Shown here: positions 1 to 7,107 of the stretch, in pieces
Numbering within the stretch: the first letter of the stretch is position 1
How the letters are laid out: the number at the start of each line of letters is the position of its first letter
Virus record (IMG/VR): IMGVR_UViG_3300043409_000630
Coordinates: 1-28,245 of that record
Reading direction: 5' to 3' (one strand)
Length of the DNA: 28,245 nucleotides
Source of the DNA: a virus
Notes under the pieces: model-generated
Database searches by the model: none
Told to the model about the DNA's origin: nothing
What the model saw: only the letters and a program-made list of their open reading frames with translations
Position numbers and translations under genes: made by a program

Positions 1-1344
1 AAATGCGCCTGATAGAGTATCTTGACGATACGCATTAGCACGATAAGGCTCAATACTAGGAGAAGTATTTCCCATAATGATAGAGCTAGAAGCATTTGGA
101 GCGATAGCCATGAGATGACTAAAACGCAAACCAGTGCCAGTGGCATCAGGAGCTTCGCCCCGCTCGGTACCCAATCTAACATTCGCCACATTTAAGCTCT
201 CCTTTATATGTTTGAAGATTTGTTTGTTTCGTCCAACTGCTTGTGCTGATTCCCATGGTATGTTATTTCGTTGTAGATAAGCATGAAACCCAAGAGCACC
301 GATACCAATACTGCGCTCACGACTGGCACTATACCTTGCACGTTCAACGGCGGAAGGAGCATTATCAATAAAATACTGAAGAACATTGTCGAGCATTTCA
401 GCAATATCAGAAAGAAATAAAGTATCATTTTTCCATTCATCATAGTATTCCAAGTTAACAGAAGATAAACAACAGACAGCCGTGCGGTCTTTGTCTGTTG
501 GTAAAATAATTTCACTACACAAGTTTGATTGTTTGATTGATAGACCTAGTTTCTTTTGAAACTCTGGCATCATACGATTACTTGTATCAATGAAATGTAG
601 ATATGGTTCACCTGTTTGCATACGCATTTCTAAAATACGTTGCCACAATTCTCTTGCAGGTATTGTGTCTCTTACTTCGCCATTATGTGGGTCTTTTAGT
701 TCCCATGTATCATCAAACTCAGGGTCAAGCATACACTTCTCAATGATATGCATGAAGTCATCTGTGATATTGATGCCATGATGTAAATTCAAACAACGCA
801 TATTCTGGTCGCCTGTTGGTTTACGCATCTCTAAAAATATGAGAATATCTGGATGACTGATATCCAGATAAGCAGCATAAGAACCACGGCGAGTCCGACC
901 TTGACGATAAGCCAAACTACTCGCATCATAAGTCCTAAGATGAGGCATAACGCCAACAGACTTATCATCAGCACTACGAATTCCAATACCAATACCAACA
1001 CCGCCTCCTAACATTGACAACCAATTTACTTCCGCCAAACAATCAACCAAGCCCTCTGCACTATCATGTAGATAAGGGAGAAAGCAAGAAATAGGTAACC
1101 CACGGGTACTACGACCAAATGAAAGAATAGGCGTAGAATAAGATAACCAATGTTTACTACTATACTCGTAGAGTCTTTGTGCATGAACCTCGTTAGTTCC
1201 GAACGCCTTTGATACATATGCGAATCTTTCTTGTGGTGAAATCTCACCATCTTTCATGTAACTTTCTTTTAATCTCTTTAATCCCAACTCATCAAACAAA
1301 CTATCTCTTGTATAATCTACATTAATACCATGAACAATATCCAT
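1..1344 (-). CDS. nrdA: Ribonucleotide reductase class I large (alpha) subunit, 3' end outside window
   Basis: Reduces ribonucleoside diphosphates to deoxy forms for phage DNA synthesis, with an NrdB partner that is not in this window. I translated 448 codons from ATG 1344, preceded by GGAG. Visible are C87 in ISCFLPYLHD (first active-site cysteine), the GGGVGIGIG loop at 113-121, the NLCSEI motif at 274-279 (N274, C276 and E278 matching the E. coli N437/C439/E441 triad) and C291/C292 in AVCCLSSVNL (partner cysteine). C87 corresponds to E. coli C225, so about 140 residues are missing at the N-terminus, including the ATP-cone that mediates dATP inhibition. The C-terminal tyrosines and the CxxC-type tail lie beyond base 1. 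It follows the primase by 16 nt and is probably co-transcribed with it. The family call is very secure; the lack of feedback control is inferred. Confidence 0.96.
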   Translation of the reverse strand, partial: MDIVHGINVDYTRDSLFDELGLKRLKESYMKDGEISPQERFAYVSKAFGTNEVHAQRLYEYSSKHWLSYSTPILSFGRSTRGLPISCFLPYLHDSAEGLVDCLAEVNWLSMLGGGVGIGIGIRSADDKSVGVMPHLRTYDASSLAYRQGRTRRGSYAAYLDISHPDILIFLEMRKPTGDQNMRCLNLHHGINITDDFMHIIEKCMLDPEFDDTWELKDPHNGEVRDTIPARELWQRILEMRMQTGEPYLHFIDTSNRMMPEFQKKLGLSIKQSNLCSEIILPTDKDRTAVCCLSSVNLEYYDEWKNDTLFLSDIAEMLDNVLQYFIDNAPSAVERARYSASRERSIGIGALGFHAYLQRNNIPWESAQAVGRNKQIFKHIKESLNVANVRLGTERGEAPDATGTGLRFSHLMAIAPNASSSIIMGNTSPSIEPYRANAYRQDTLSGAF

Positions 1345-1360
1345 CTTTACTCCAACTTTA

Positions 1361-2392
1361 TTATATTTTTTTCCAACTAACAAATTTCATCTGTGCTCTA
1401 AGACCGGTGAAGGTGTTACTACTTATGATTCTCTCAATTTCGTCCGGTGATATGCCTGACATTACCATCTCATTAATATCTTTCTGTTCAATCGTATCAG
1501 GCCAAATGACGATATCATAACCTAACTTGATTGCATCCTCCATTAACTTCACGATTTCTTTATTGCGAGGTTCATTGTCAAATATCAAAACTTTATTTTC
1601 TGCATCAATTAATTTTGCAGTTTGTATGAGAGCACTATCACCAGATGCAACACAATTAGAGAGGAACATCGAATCAATAGGACCTTCTACAATCTTAACA
1701 AGTTCGTTAGTGTTTACTTTGTCCATGCCATAAATTAACTTGTCTTGCGACTCATTAGTTCTTAGTGTGACATAACGTAATTTATAATCACTATTCTCCA
1801 ATGCACGACCAGACACACCAATGAGTGTATTATACTTGTCATAGAAAGGGATTACAAGCCTTGCATCAGCAGTAATTTCCTTACCATGATTAGGCATAAG
1901 AGCATCACAGAACTTTTTGTAGTTCGGTGTGAACATCAAAGTGTTTCTCATTGTAGACAAAAACCGTCTATTTGTGCAATATAGTGAACAAAAATGTTCA
2001 TCAGAAAGATTGTTCACCCACTCTGCGTGTTCGAAGTTTTTTTCTTTTGCTACTTTATCAAATCGAGGAGAAGGGATATCAAATACAGGTGCCTTGAAGT
2101 TCGAATGGCCAGATTCACCTGATTTGTATCTCTCAAGTACAAACTCTTTATGTAAAGAGGGGTCAACCTGTTTAATCAAGTTGCCTAGATTTGTACCGAC
2201 ACCACAGTTGTGGCAGTTGAAAAAGAGGTTAGTGCCCTTTTGAAACACATAACCTCTTGCTTTGCTTAGATTCTTCTTACTGTCACCGCAAATGGGGCAG
2301 GAGAAGTTCCAAAGGTAATCTTTCTTCTGCTTGAAGTTACGCAAGCGAGAAGAAATTAATTTAATATACTTAGATTCGACAGAAAGTGACAT
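1361..2392 (-). CDS. DNA primase, T4 gp61-like
   Basis: Makes RNA primers for lagging-strand synthesis with the gp41 helicase, which is also encoded here. From ATG 2392 the protein is 343 aa, a normal gp61 length. An N-terminal zinc ribbon is formed by CPIC (C32, C35) and CHNC (C60, C63). A TOPRIM core follows, with VKIVEGPIDS (acidic EGxxD) and VLIFDNEPRN (DxE-type metal ligands), as in DnaG-family primases. An in-frame GTG at 2410 would add six residues, but it lies upstream of the -10 element at 2401-2406 and has no Shine-Dalgarno, so I prefer ATG 2392. That start also lacks a ribosome-binding site, and the predicted transcript begins almost at the ATG. Family assignment is strong; the start is an inference. 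Confidence 0.93.
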   Translation of the reverse strand: MSLSVESKYIKLISSRLRNFKQKKDYLWNFSCPICGDSKKNLSKARGYVFQKGTNLFFNCHNCGVGTNLGNLIKQVDPSLHKEFVLERYKSGESGHSNFKAPVFDIPSPRFDKVAKEKNFEHAEWVNNLSDEHFCSLYCTNRRFLSTMRNTLMFTPNYKKFCDALMPNHGKEITADARLVIPFYDKYNTLIGVSGRALENSDYKLRYVTLRTNESQDKLIYGMDKVNTNELVKIVEGPIDSMFLSNCVASGDSALIQTAKLIDAENKVLIFDNEPRNKEIVKLMEDAIKLGYDIVIWPDTIEQKDINEMVMSGISPDEIERIISSNTFTGLRAQMKFVSWKKI

Positions 2393-2400
2393 AGAATCAT

Positions 2401-2429
2401 AATATAACACATCCGAAGATGCTTGTCAA
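2401..2429 (-). promoter_or_regulatory. sigma70-type promoter of the primase gene
   Basis: On the minus strand TTGACA (2429-2424) is followed by a 17-nt spacer and TATATT (2406-2401), with a TGT triplet making an extended -10. This is one base from the bacterial consensus. It lies in the gap after the upstream gene's stop (2433). The predicted start site, about 2393-2395, is only 1-3 nt before the primase ATG. It fits an early host-polymerase promoter for primase and nrdA. Confidence 0.75.
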
Positions 2430-2432
2430 GTT

Positions 2433-2738
2433 TTATTTCACAAGTTTCAATAAAATATCCGCATGACCAGTTGCCCAGCCAAATGTTGCCACGGCACCGG
2501 CAGCCCACCATATCCACTTATCTCTTTGAGTTTTAAGTTCGGCAATTTCTTTTGCCAATGCTGAATGTTGTGAACATGATGCATCATACATCTCATTGAG
2601 CTTGTCTGTCAAGCCGCTCCTTGTTTTATCAAGGCAATCATGCATTTCTTTTACATCAATTTTAAGGTCATCTAGCTTTTCGTCTAGATTCTGTACCTTA
2701 GTTTCAACAACACCAATTCGTTCTGCCGTAGTAGCCAT
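2433..2738 (-). CDS. Small coiled-coil protein with C-terminal membrane helix (XhlA/holin-like)
   Basis: Function not established. The 101-aa protein has a heptad-rich, charged N-terminal two thirds (about residues 5-70), then a hydrophobic segment WIWWAAGAVATFGWATG at about 74-90. A soluble coiled coil followed by one C-terminal membrane helix is the layout of XhlA-type lysis-associated proteins, and the gene is the last of the lysis cassette. ATG 2738 follows directly on the TAA of the preceding gene and has only a weak ribosome-binding site, so translational coupling is likely. The start of a new transcription unit (TTGACA) lies just past its stop. A holin or holin-accessory role is inferred from context and topology only. 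Confidence 0.6.
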   Translation of the reverse strand: MATTAERIGVVETKVQNLDEKLDDLKIDVKEMHDCLDKTRSGLTDKLNEMYDASCSQHSALAKEIAELKTQRDKWIWWAAGAVATFGWATGHADILLKLVK

Positions 2739-2945
2739 TTATTTTTTCACAGGAACTTCTGTGCCTTCTAGTTTTTTGTGGACTTTGATTTTTTTACAAT
2801 CTTGTACTACTTTACCGTCTTTACCAGTTACTGGTTTTCCGGCTTTATCAACCTTATCATGACATACTTCTTTTACTTGTGCTTCTGCGTAAGCAGGAGA
2901 CATTACAGATAAACATAGACCTGCTACAAATATATAATTTCTCAT
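2739..2945 (-). CDS. Small secreted basic protein with signal peptide
   Basis: A 68-aa protein with a clear Sec signal peptide (hydrophobic core about residues 5-18, predicted cleavage after AYA at 18-20). The mature part of about 48 residues is lysine-rich and has two cysteines (in VCHDK and QDCKK) that could form a disulfide in the periplasm. The start overlaps the stop of the preceding gene by 4 nt (ATGA), so the two are coupled. I do not recognise a named family. Location inside the lysis cassette suggests an envelope role, but nothing in the sequence shows which. Confidence 0.6.
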   Translation of the reverse strand: MRNYIFVAGLCLSVMSPAYAEAQVKEVCHDKVDKAGKPVTGKDGKVVQDCKKIKVHKKLEGTEVPVKK

Positions 2946-3163
2946 TTTTGATCCTTGTTAGTAAATTTTTCACTTGCCGTAAACCCCAAGCCAGCAATAA
3001 CAATATACATCATTGATTCAAATAATTTAGAATCTACAGTATAACCACAAATACTTGCTACAAACCCACCTGAACACATTAAAAATGCCAGTATTGTAAC
3101 AGTTCTTTTGCTTGAGACAGTACCATTGGCACTATCAGATAACATGCTGCTGATAAAGTTCAT
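2942..3163 (-). CDS. Small two-helix membrane protein, holin candidate
   Basis: 73 aa, with hydrophobic segments at about 22-41 (TVTILAFLMCSGGFVASICG) and 49-65, a short loop between them, and a charged tail FTNKDQK. Size, two helices, charged C-terminus and position two genes past the endolysin all fit a class II-type phage holin that would open the inner membrane to the GH19 enzyme. Its ATG 3163 follows immediately on the TAA of the 3164-3652 gene. Three neighbouring genes also encode membrane-anchored small proteins, so which is the holin and which an antiholin or accessory cannot be settled by reading. Confidence 0.6.
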   Translation of the reverse strand: MNFISSMLSDSANGTVSSKRTVTILAFLMCSGGFVASICGYTVDSKLFESMMYIVIAGLGFTASEKFTNKDQK

Positions 3164-3652
3164 TTATAACTCTGGTTGTGCTGTTGGTGCAGGACCTGGT
3201 TTTCCACCGAATCCTGTAACAACTTGAGGTTGAGATACGACTCCAAAGCTATTTCCGCTTCCCAAGGGTTGTGAGTCAAAACTGTTTGTTGTCGTTGGAG
3301 AGCTAAATGTTGAAGGGAAACTAGGTGTAGTTGTTGGTTCATTTTTCGGTGCCGGTGAAACTGGTGTTGGTTTATTGGCTGCATCTAGTGCCTTTCCTCT
3401 TAGGTCTTTATCGTTACCAGCTAACATAATGCCTGATAGTGTACCAGTCAAGAATGTTGCAATAGGAATAATCAACTCAAAGAATTTTTGGTCAATTGGA
3501 GAAATTGCATTTAGCGGCTGAGTAACAAAGATAATTGAATACAATACAACAAAGACAATGCCTGTCAATGTACATGCTAGACAAATACCAATGAAAAACT
3601 TCAGGCGAGCCATCAATTGTTCTTCAGTATACATTACGTTATTATTTTCCAC
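3164..3652 (-). CDS. Membrane protein with two helices and Pro/Ser/Thr-rich tail
   Basis: 162 aa. Two strong membrane helices lie at about 17-42 (FIGICLACTLTGIVFVVLYS) and 62-82 (LIIPIATFLTGTLSGIMLAG). A long low-complexity tail from residue 92 onward is rich in proline, serine and threonine. Tails like this are usually disordered and may reach through the periplasm. The gene overlaps its upstream neighbour by 11 nt. I do not recognise a named family. A role in lysis (holin or pinholin-like helper) is plausible from the context but not proven. Confidence 0.6.
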   Translation of the reverse strand: MENNNVMYTEEQLMARLKFFIGICLACTLTGIVFVVLYSIIFVTQPLNAISPIDQKFFELIIPIATFLTGTLSGIMLAGNDKDLRGKALDAANKPTPVSPAPKNEPTTTPSFPSTFSSPTTTNSFDSQPLGSGNSFGVVSQPQVVTGFGGKPGPAPTAQPEL

Positions 3653-3932
3653 AATTTGCTCCTTTTGGTTGTGTACATTGTGCTGTTGGTGCAGGCGTTA
3701 CTGCTGTTGGTGATTCAGATTTTGGCGGACCTAATCGTGGATCTCTTTGACCCTTAAAGATATGTTCTGGACAAGTTCTTGTTACATCACATTTTGGTGG
3801 TTTGCAAAAATCTTTTTCCCAATTATCGGGGTCTTGACATGGGTAACGAAATTTATCACCACCAAAAAATGCGAGTGACAACGGCAAAATAATTATGCCG
3901 ATTGCTATGCATAATAGTTTTTTATCATTCAC
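3642..3932 (-). CDS. Cys-rich periplasmic protein with N-terminal membrane anchor
   Basis: 96 aa starting at GTG 3932, chosen because AGGAG lies 6 nt upstream and no in-frame ATG is better placed. Residues 5-24 form a signal anchor (LLCIAIGIIILPLSLAFFGG). The exported part holds six cysteines, several next to proline (RYPCQDP, DFCKPPKC, RTCPEH), which suggests a small disulfide-bonded domain. A Pro/Ala/Thr linker and a final NCGK follow. From memory, similar YPCQDPxxW proteins recur in aquatic T4-like phages, but I cannot name a characterised family. It follows the endolysin gene by one base. Confidence 0.6.
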   Translation of the reverse strand: MNDKKLLCIAIGIIILPLSLAFFGGDKFRYPCQDPDNWEKDFCKPPKCDVTRTCPEHIFKGQRDPRLGPPKSESPTAVTPAPTAQCTQPKGANCGK

Positions 3933-3933
3933 A

Positions 3934-4557
3934 TCACGCTCCTAAAACATGGAGTGCATGTTCATAATGTTTGATACGGTCTTCAAGTCCGATAGTACCG
4001 CCATTGATTCGTTTAGTAAGTGTAAGAATATCACCCTTATCAGCCCATTGATTTAAATTGTTTGATTCCCAGAACCAACATGCAGATTGTGCGGCACCTT
4101 CAAATGTTGCAAGGTACTCAGATGCTTCTTCTGGTGATATTTCTAGTGAATCAGCAAATGAAACATAGTTTGATTTACCAGTTAATTGAATTAGACCACG
4201 ACCACAATACTTGTAACCATCACCAGAGGCCTCATCACCATTACCCATGCGTGATGCATAGACTCTGTTTGCAATTGCTTCTTGTTTGTTTGGTTTGGCA
4301 CAATACTCTTCGGCAAGTGCATCAGTTGGAAAATACTTTGCAAACAACTTACGGAGAGTTGCAGGCTTATAATTTAGATTCTCTTTGAGTGCGGTGAATC
4401 CACCAGACTCATGTGAACATTGTGCAATGAAAGCTGCAATACGCTTTGGTGTATTGATTTCGTAGTCGGGTAGCAGTTTAGACAATGCACCGAACCAATG
4501 GTCAATGTATGGGTTCTTTGGAAGCAATTGTTTTAGTTGTTCTTTTGTTAATTCCAT
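3934..4557 (-). CDS. Endolysin, glycoside hydrolase family 19 (chitinase-like lysozyme)
   Basis: Degrades peptidoglycan at the end of infection by cutting the sugar backbone. The 207-aa single-domain protein carries the GH19 signature: QCSHESGG with the catalytic acid E50, RVYASRMGNGD at 98-108, then YCGRGLIQLTGKSNY at 117-131, which lines the substrate groove. No signal peptide is seen, so it needs a holin to reach the wall. T4 itself uses a different lysozyme (gp e, GH24), so this is a non-orthologous replacement, common in marine T4-like phages. The ATG overlaps the preceding TAA (TAATG), directly after the spanin pair. Confidence 0.93.
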   Translation of the reverse strand: MELTKEQLKQLLPKNPYIDHWFGALSKLLPDYEINTPKRIAAFIAQCSHESGGFTALKENLNYKPATLRKLFAKYFPTDALAEEYCAKPNKQEAIANRVYASRMGNGDEASGDGYKYCGRGLIQLTGKSNYVSFADSLEISPEEASEYLATFEGAAQSACWFWESNNLNQWADKGDILTLTKRINGGTIGLEDRIKHYEHALHVLGA

Positions 4558-4820
4558 TACTTTACACTTTCAAAAATGTTTTTTTGTACATTATACCATT
4601 CAATAAATGCATCATGTTTTACGGCACATTCATAGTATGTAGTATAGTTATTTGTTATGGTTTTAGCAACATCACTTAATGTTGGTGTCTCTGACACCTT
4701 TTCTAACTGAGGACACTTAACCATTAATCTTTCTGGCACATCAGGAAATTTAGATTTGACTGGAACTACAGTAGAACAACCAGTCATCAATATAAGAAAG
4801 AAACATACGAGATATTTCAT
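4557..4820 (-). CDS. Outer-membrane spanin candidate (Rz1-like lipoprotein)
   Basis: 87 aa with a lipoprotein signal peptide: hydrophobic core at 3-12, then the lipobox MTGC with C15 as the lipidated residue. The mature part of about 72 aa contains CPQLEKV and a conserved-looking C-terminal Tyr-Tyr-Glu-Cys segment. A small lipoprotein placed directly after a membrane-anchored coiled-coil gene and before the endolysin is the classical o-spanin arrangement; spanins fuse inner and outer membranes in the last step of lysis. Mature o-spanins are often proline-rich and this one is not strongly so, which lowers confidence slightly. GGAGG lies upstream, and the ATG overlaps the upstream stop by 4 nt. 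Confidence 0.72.
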   Translation of the reverse strand: MKYLVCFFLILMTGCSTVVPVKSKFPDVPERLMVKCPQLEKVSETPTLSDVAKTITNNYTTYYECAVKHDAFIEWYNVQKNIFESVK

Positions 4821-5263
4821 TTCGGTGCCTCCGATGCATTATTTATTGCCTTAATAAACTCTTTAGGCAACTCACATTGACCACCTGGTCTAAATCTATC
4901 ATCATATTTGGCCACTTCTTTATCAACATATTGAATGATATCTTGGCCTCTGCGAGTGATGTATTCAGTTTTCGTTACAAGTTTTTCAACAACCTTAATG
5001 TTTTCTTTAGCTGATTTTACTTCTGCTGCAGCGACTTTTGCTTCCATCTCTTTGACTTTTGCTTGCCATGATTCTTCATTGGATATTGCACCAGACATAT
5101 AAGTTCCGATTGCAATAGCCAATATAGAAATCGATTGTATTGGTGTGCGATACACATATACAAACGGAATGAATTTCATCACATATGTTGCAAGCAATCC
5201 TAGTAAACCTGCAAAGAATATTGCATAGAATATCCAATCAGGTAACCATTGCAATATCCACAT
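4817..5263 (-). CDS. Inner-membrane spanin candidate (Rz-like)
   Basis: 148 aa. Membrane segments lie at about 8-32 and 41-60, then an alanine/lysine/glutamate-rich coiled coil at about 64-115, ending in GGQCELPKEFIKAINNAS. The motif CELPxxFIxxxN near the C-terminus is typical of Rz-like i-spanins. The protein would sit in the inner membrane with the coiled coil in the periplasm and contact the lipoprotein encoded by the next gene. Two N-terminal helices instead of one are slightly unusual. The ATG overlaps the preceding TAA (TAATG). Confidence 0.72.
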   Translation of the reverse strand: MWILQWLPDWIFYAIFFAGLLGLLATYVMKFIPFVYVYRTPIQSISILAIAIGTYMSGAISNEESWQAKVKEMEAKVAAAEVKSAKENIKVVEKLVTKTEYITRRGQDIIQYVDKEVAKYDDRFRPGGQCELPKEFIKAINNASEAPK

Positions 5264-5481
5264 TATACTGGTGCCTTTCTACGCATGAATGAAATGAATG
5301 ATGCGACTTTCTTTTTTCTTTTAATACCAGGTTCACCTTGTGGACCAACACCAAGACCTGCTATAGCAGTTCCATCACCAACTGCATTTGTTGGTGCATC
5401 TTCTTGTATAGGTTTACATTTGTTATCGGTGTTACACCAATACATTCCTAATCCACATTCTTTTTTAAATTCGTTTGCCAT
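5263..5481 (-). CDS. Small Cys-containing protein with collagen-like Gly-rich stretch
   Basis: 72 aa. The N-terminal half has the pattern ECGLGMYWCNTDNKCKP (three cysteines). The middle has GLGVGPQGEPGIKRKKK, which includes a short collagen-like GxxGxPG run, and the end is basic. No signal peptide or membrane segment. A CGxGxYWCxxxxKCKP pattern recurs, from memory, in small proteins of T4-like marine phages, but I cannot assign a function. It lies between the LamG adhesin relic and the spanin genes and may be a virion-associated accessory. ATG 5481 follows directly on the TAA of the short ORF upstream. Confidence 0.6.
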   Translation of the reverse strand: MANEFKKECGLGMYWCNTDNKCKPIQEDAPTNAVGDGTAIAGLGVGPQGEPGIKRKKKVASFISFMRRKAPV

Positions 5482-5607
5482 TTATACTCCAAACCTTGCT
5501 CTGTCTGCTTGAAAATTTGTTGAAACTTGTCCTGCTGATAAAGCTATATTATAAAGTTGAGCTATTGCTATATTACTATTAATTCGTGGTGAATGACTTA
5601 AACTCAT
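5482..5607 (-). pseudogene. 41-aa relic of a LamG-type C-terminus
   Basis: A short frame from ATG 5607 to TAA 5482-5484, coupled to the preceding gene by an ATGA overlap. The 41-aa product contains QLYNIALSAGQVSTNF and ends DRARFGV. This lines up with the C-terminal end of the preceding LamG protein (MLYNRGLSDAEVLQNF, ending LRGRYGI): both have LYN, LS, V, NF, A, and RxR(F/Y)G(V/I). It is too short to fold as a lectin domain alone. It may be the leftover 3' end of an older adhesin gene replaced by recombination, or a small expressed peptide. The frame is open and has no internal defect. Confidence 0.6.
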
Positions 5608-6317
5608 ATGCCATACCTTCCACGAAGAGCATTAAAATTTTGTAAAACTTCTGCATCAGATAGTCCTCTATTGTATAACATCATAAATGACAATCTAGCA
5701 TTCCAAACTGCACCAACATTAATTATTACTAAATTGGCATTTAATGCTGGATCGGCTGCTGTTGTTGTATTAGTTGTTAAAATTGTTCCGTTTTTATAGA
5801 TAGAACGATTAGTTGATGACTTCCTGTTAAAAGTCCAAATATTCCAAGTAGTTGCACCTCCACTAGCAACAGATGTGCGAGTATCAGCATTACAACATCC
5901 GCCTTGGTCCCAATAAATGTTATTATCACTATAAGGTATATGAGAGTATATACCTCGGCCTCCACCTCCATTCCAATTAAAAGCAACATTATTTGTTAAT
6001 GTTATATTTAAACAAGCAAGCATTACACAGTAACCAGTTGCATTAGTTACACCAAATGAGTTTGATGCCGGTCCTGAAGCATAATTATTTAAAGTATTAA
6101 AATATGATGATGCTCCATCGGATACAAAAGAAGGAGATGCATTCCAAGTAAAATTTTTATTTTGTCCACTCAAATCATTCCATGCGGTTCCTGAACCTGA
6201 ATAACTAGAAGCATTACCTGCATCTAAGTATAATTGTAATCCAGTTGTCACCACCGGATTCAATTCTTCAATTGTTCTGACACCACTAGAAATAGTTGAA
6301 CCGCTAAAGGTAATCAT
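5604..6317 (-). CDS. LamG/concanavalin A-like virion protein, probable adhesin
   Basis: 237 aa. After about 25 residues comes a sequence typical of phage LamG/ConA-like domains: GLQLYLDAGNASSYSGSG then WNDLSGQNKNFTW, a Gly/Asn-rich middle, SIYKNGTIL, and the closing helix-like MLYNRGLSDAEVLQNF ending in YGI. This jelly-roll fold binds sugars and is common in phage tail fibres and capsid decoration. No signal peptide. It is translated from an ATGA overlap with the upstream gene, inside a late structural operon. Which virion part carries it cannot be seen. The next short ORF repeats its last 30 or so residues in diverged form, a sign of recombination at this locus. Confidence 0.75.
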   Translation of the reverse strand: MITFSGSTISSGVRTIEELNPVVTTGLQLYLDAGNASSYSGSGTAWNDLSGQNKNFTWNASPSFVSDGASSYFNTLNNYASGPASNSFGVTNATGYCVMLACLNITLTNNVAFNWNGGGGRGIYSHIPYSDNNIYWDQGGCCNADTRTSVASGGATTWNIWTFNRKSSTNRSIYKNGTILTTNTTTAADPALNANLVIINVGAVWNARLSFMMLYNRGLSDAEVLQNFNALRGRYGI

Positions 6318-6703
6318 TTTGTTCTTAATATATCTGCAATAGTCATATCGACAGGAATCTCAGAAGAAATTAAATCTTGTCCTTTTATACCTCTTACTTT
6401 TTCAGGCATACAACTTAAAAACAACAAATAAGTTTTTAGTGCAGAGTAATCATCTTTCGACATTTTGAAAAATAATATTCTTGTTGCAACTTCAGGACCG
6501 AACACATTGCATATCACCACTAAATGGTTCAATACTAGCTGTTCTCTCAATTCACCTACTTTACGATATCTTTTGAATAATCGTTTTAGATAGTTGAATC
6601 GTTTCATGTCCTCTTTAAACTCACTCATTATGCAATTAGGTTTATCGTATGCCTTAACTGCGTAAATTAGTATGTTGTCATTAGTCAAATCGTCAAAGGA
6701 CAT
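6314..6703 (-). CDS. Conserved hypothetical protein of T4-like phages
   Basis: 129 aa, mostly helical by composition, with no signal or membrane segment. The middle is basic (MKRFNYLKRLFKRYRKVGE at 33-51), followed by a hydrophobic part (NHLVVICNVFGPEVATRILFF). Proteins with the pattern RxxYIKRLxxKY...LNHxIxLxNVFG are, from memory, widespread in aquatic T4-like phages and probably match Pfam DUF7207, but I cannot confirm the accession. Function unknown. It is part of the late operon, starting two bases after the preceding stop and overlapping the next gene by 4 nt. Confidence 0.7.
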   Translation of the reverse strand: MSFDDLTNDNILIYAVKAYDKPNCIMSEFKEDMKRFNYLKRLFKRYRKVGELREQLVLNHLVVICNVFGPEVATRILFFKMSKDDYSALKTYLLFLSCMPEKVRGIKGQDLISSEIPVDMTIADILRTK

Positions 6704-6705
6704 TA

Positions 6706-7107
6706 TTATTCTTCTTCGTCTTCCTCCTCGTCAGACATAATTTCGTTTAGACCTTCATCATCTGTCAATTCAGCATAGAAATCATAACGACCATCATCAG
6801 CGAGGTAATATATTAAATAAAGATAAAACTGTTCATCTCCAGACATTGATTCTATATCTAGAACCAACTCATCACCTTCTGGTTCAGCATCATAAAGTGC
6901 AGGCATGTCTAAACCAAAAGACATTAACACTTTACGAATCTTCTGAACACCAGATTCGGGAGATAGAATCAAATCAGTTAACTCATGGTTAAGGTTCTGA
7001 TTAATCTTCTCACGGACTTGTGGGTCCGTAATACTGATTGAATCAGTTACCTTAATCGTTTGACCCATCTCAGTATTGAGTTCGGCCAAATATTGCTTGA
7101 AATTCAT
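6706..7107 (-). CDS. Acidic protein with capsid-targeting-like N-terminus
   Basis: 133 aa, strongly acidic, ending in a run of about ten Asp/Glu residues. The N-terminus MNFKQYLAE resembles the T4 internal-protein capsid-targeting peptide MKTYQEFIAE (Met, aromatic at 3, Q/E at 5, aromatic-aliphatic pair, then AE), including the final [I/L]xE that fits a gp21-type protease site. An acidic protein that enters the prohead core would suit a scaffold or core component, but no named family is recognised. Start ATG 7107 overlaps the preceding TAA. Internal head location is an inference from the N-terminus and late-operon position. Confidence 0.65.
   Translation of the reverse strand: MNFKQYLAELNTEMGQTIKVTDSISITDPQVREKINQNLNHELTDLILSPESGVQKIRKVLMSFGLDMPALYDAEPEGDELVLDIESMSGDEQFYLYLIYYLADDGRYDFYAELTDDEGLNEIMSDEEEDEEE

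Noticed and set aside
1360-1365. TATAAT on the minus strand before nrdA
   Set aside because: There is no -35 sequence or MotA box at the right distance, and it is made partly by the primase stop codon.
4840-4847. AATAAATA on the minus strand before the o-spanin gene
   Set aside because: It lies within the coding end of the i-spanin gene, where overlapping translation explains expression. AT-rich chance match.
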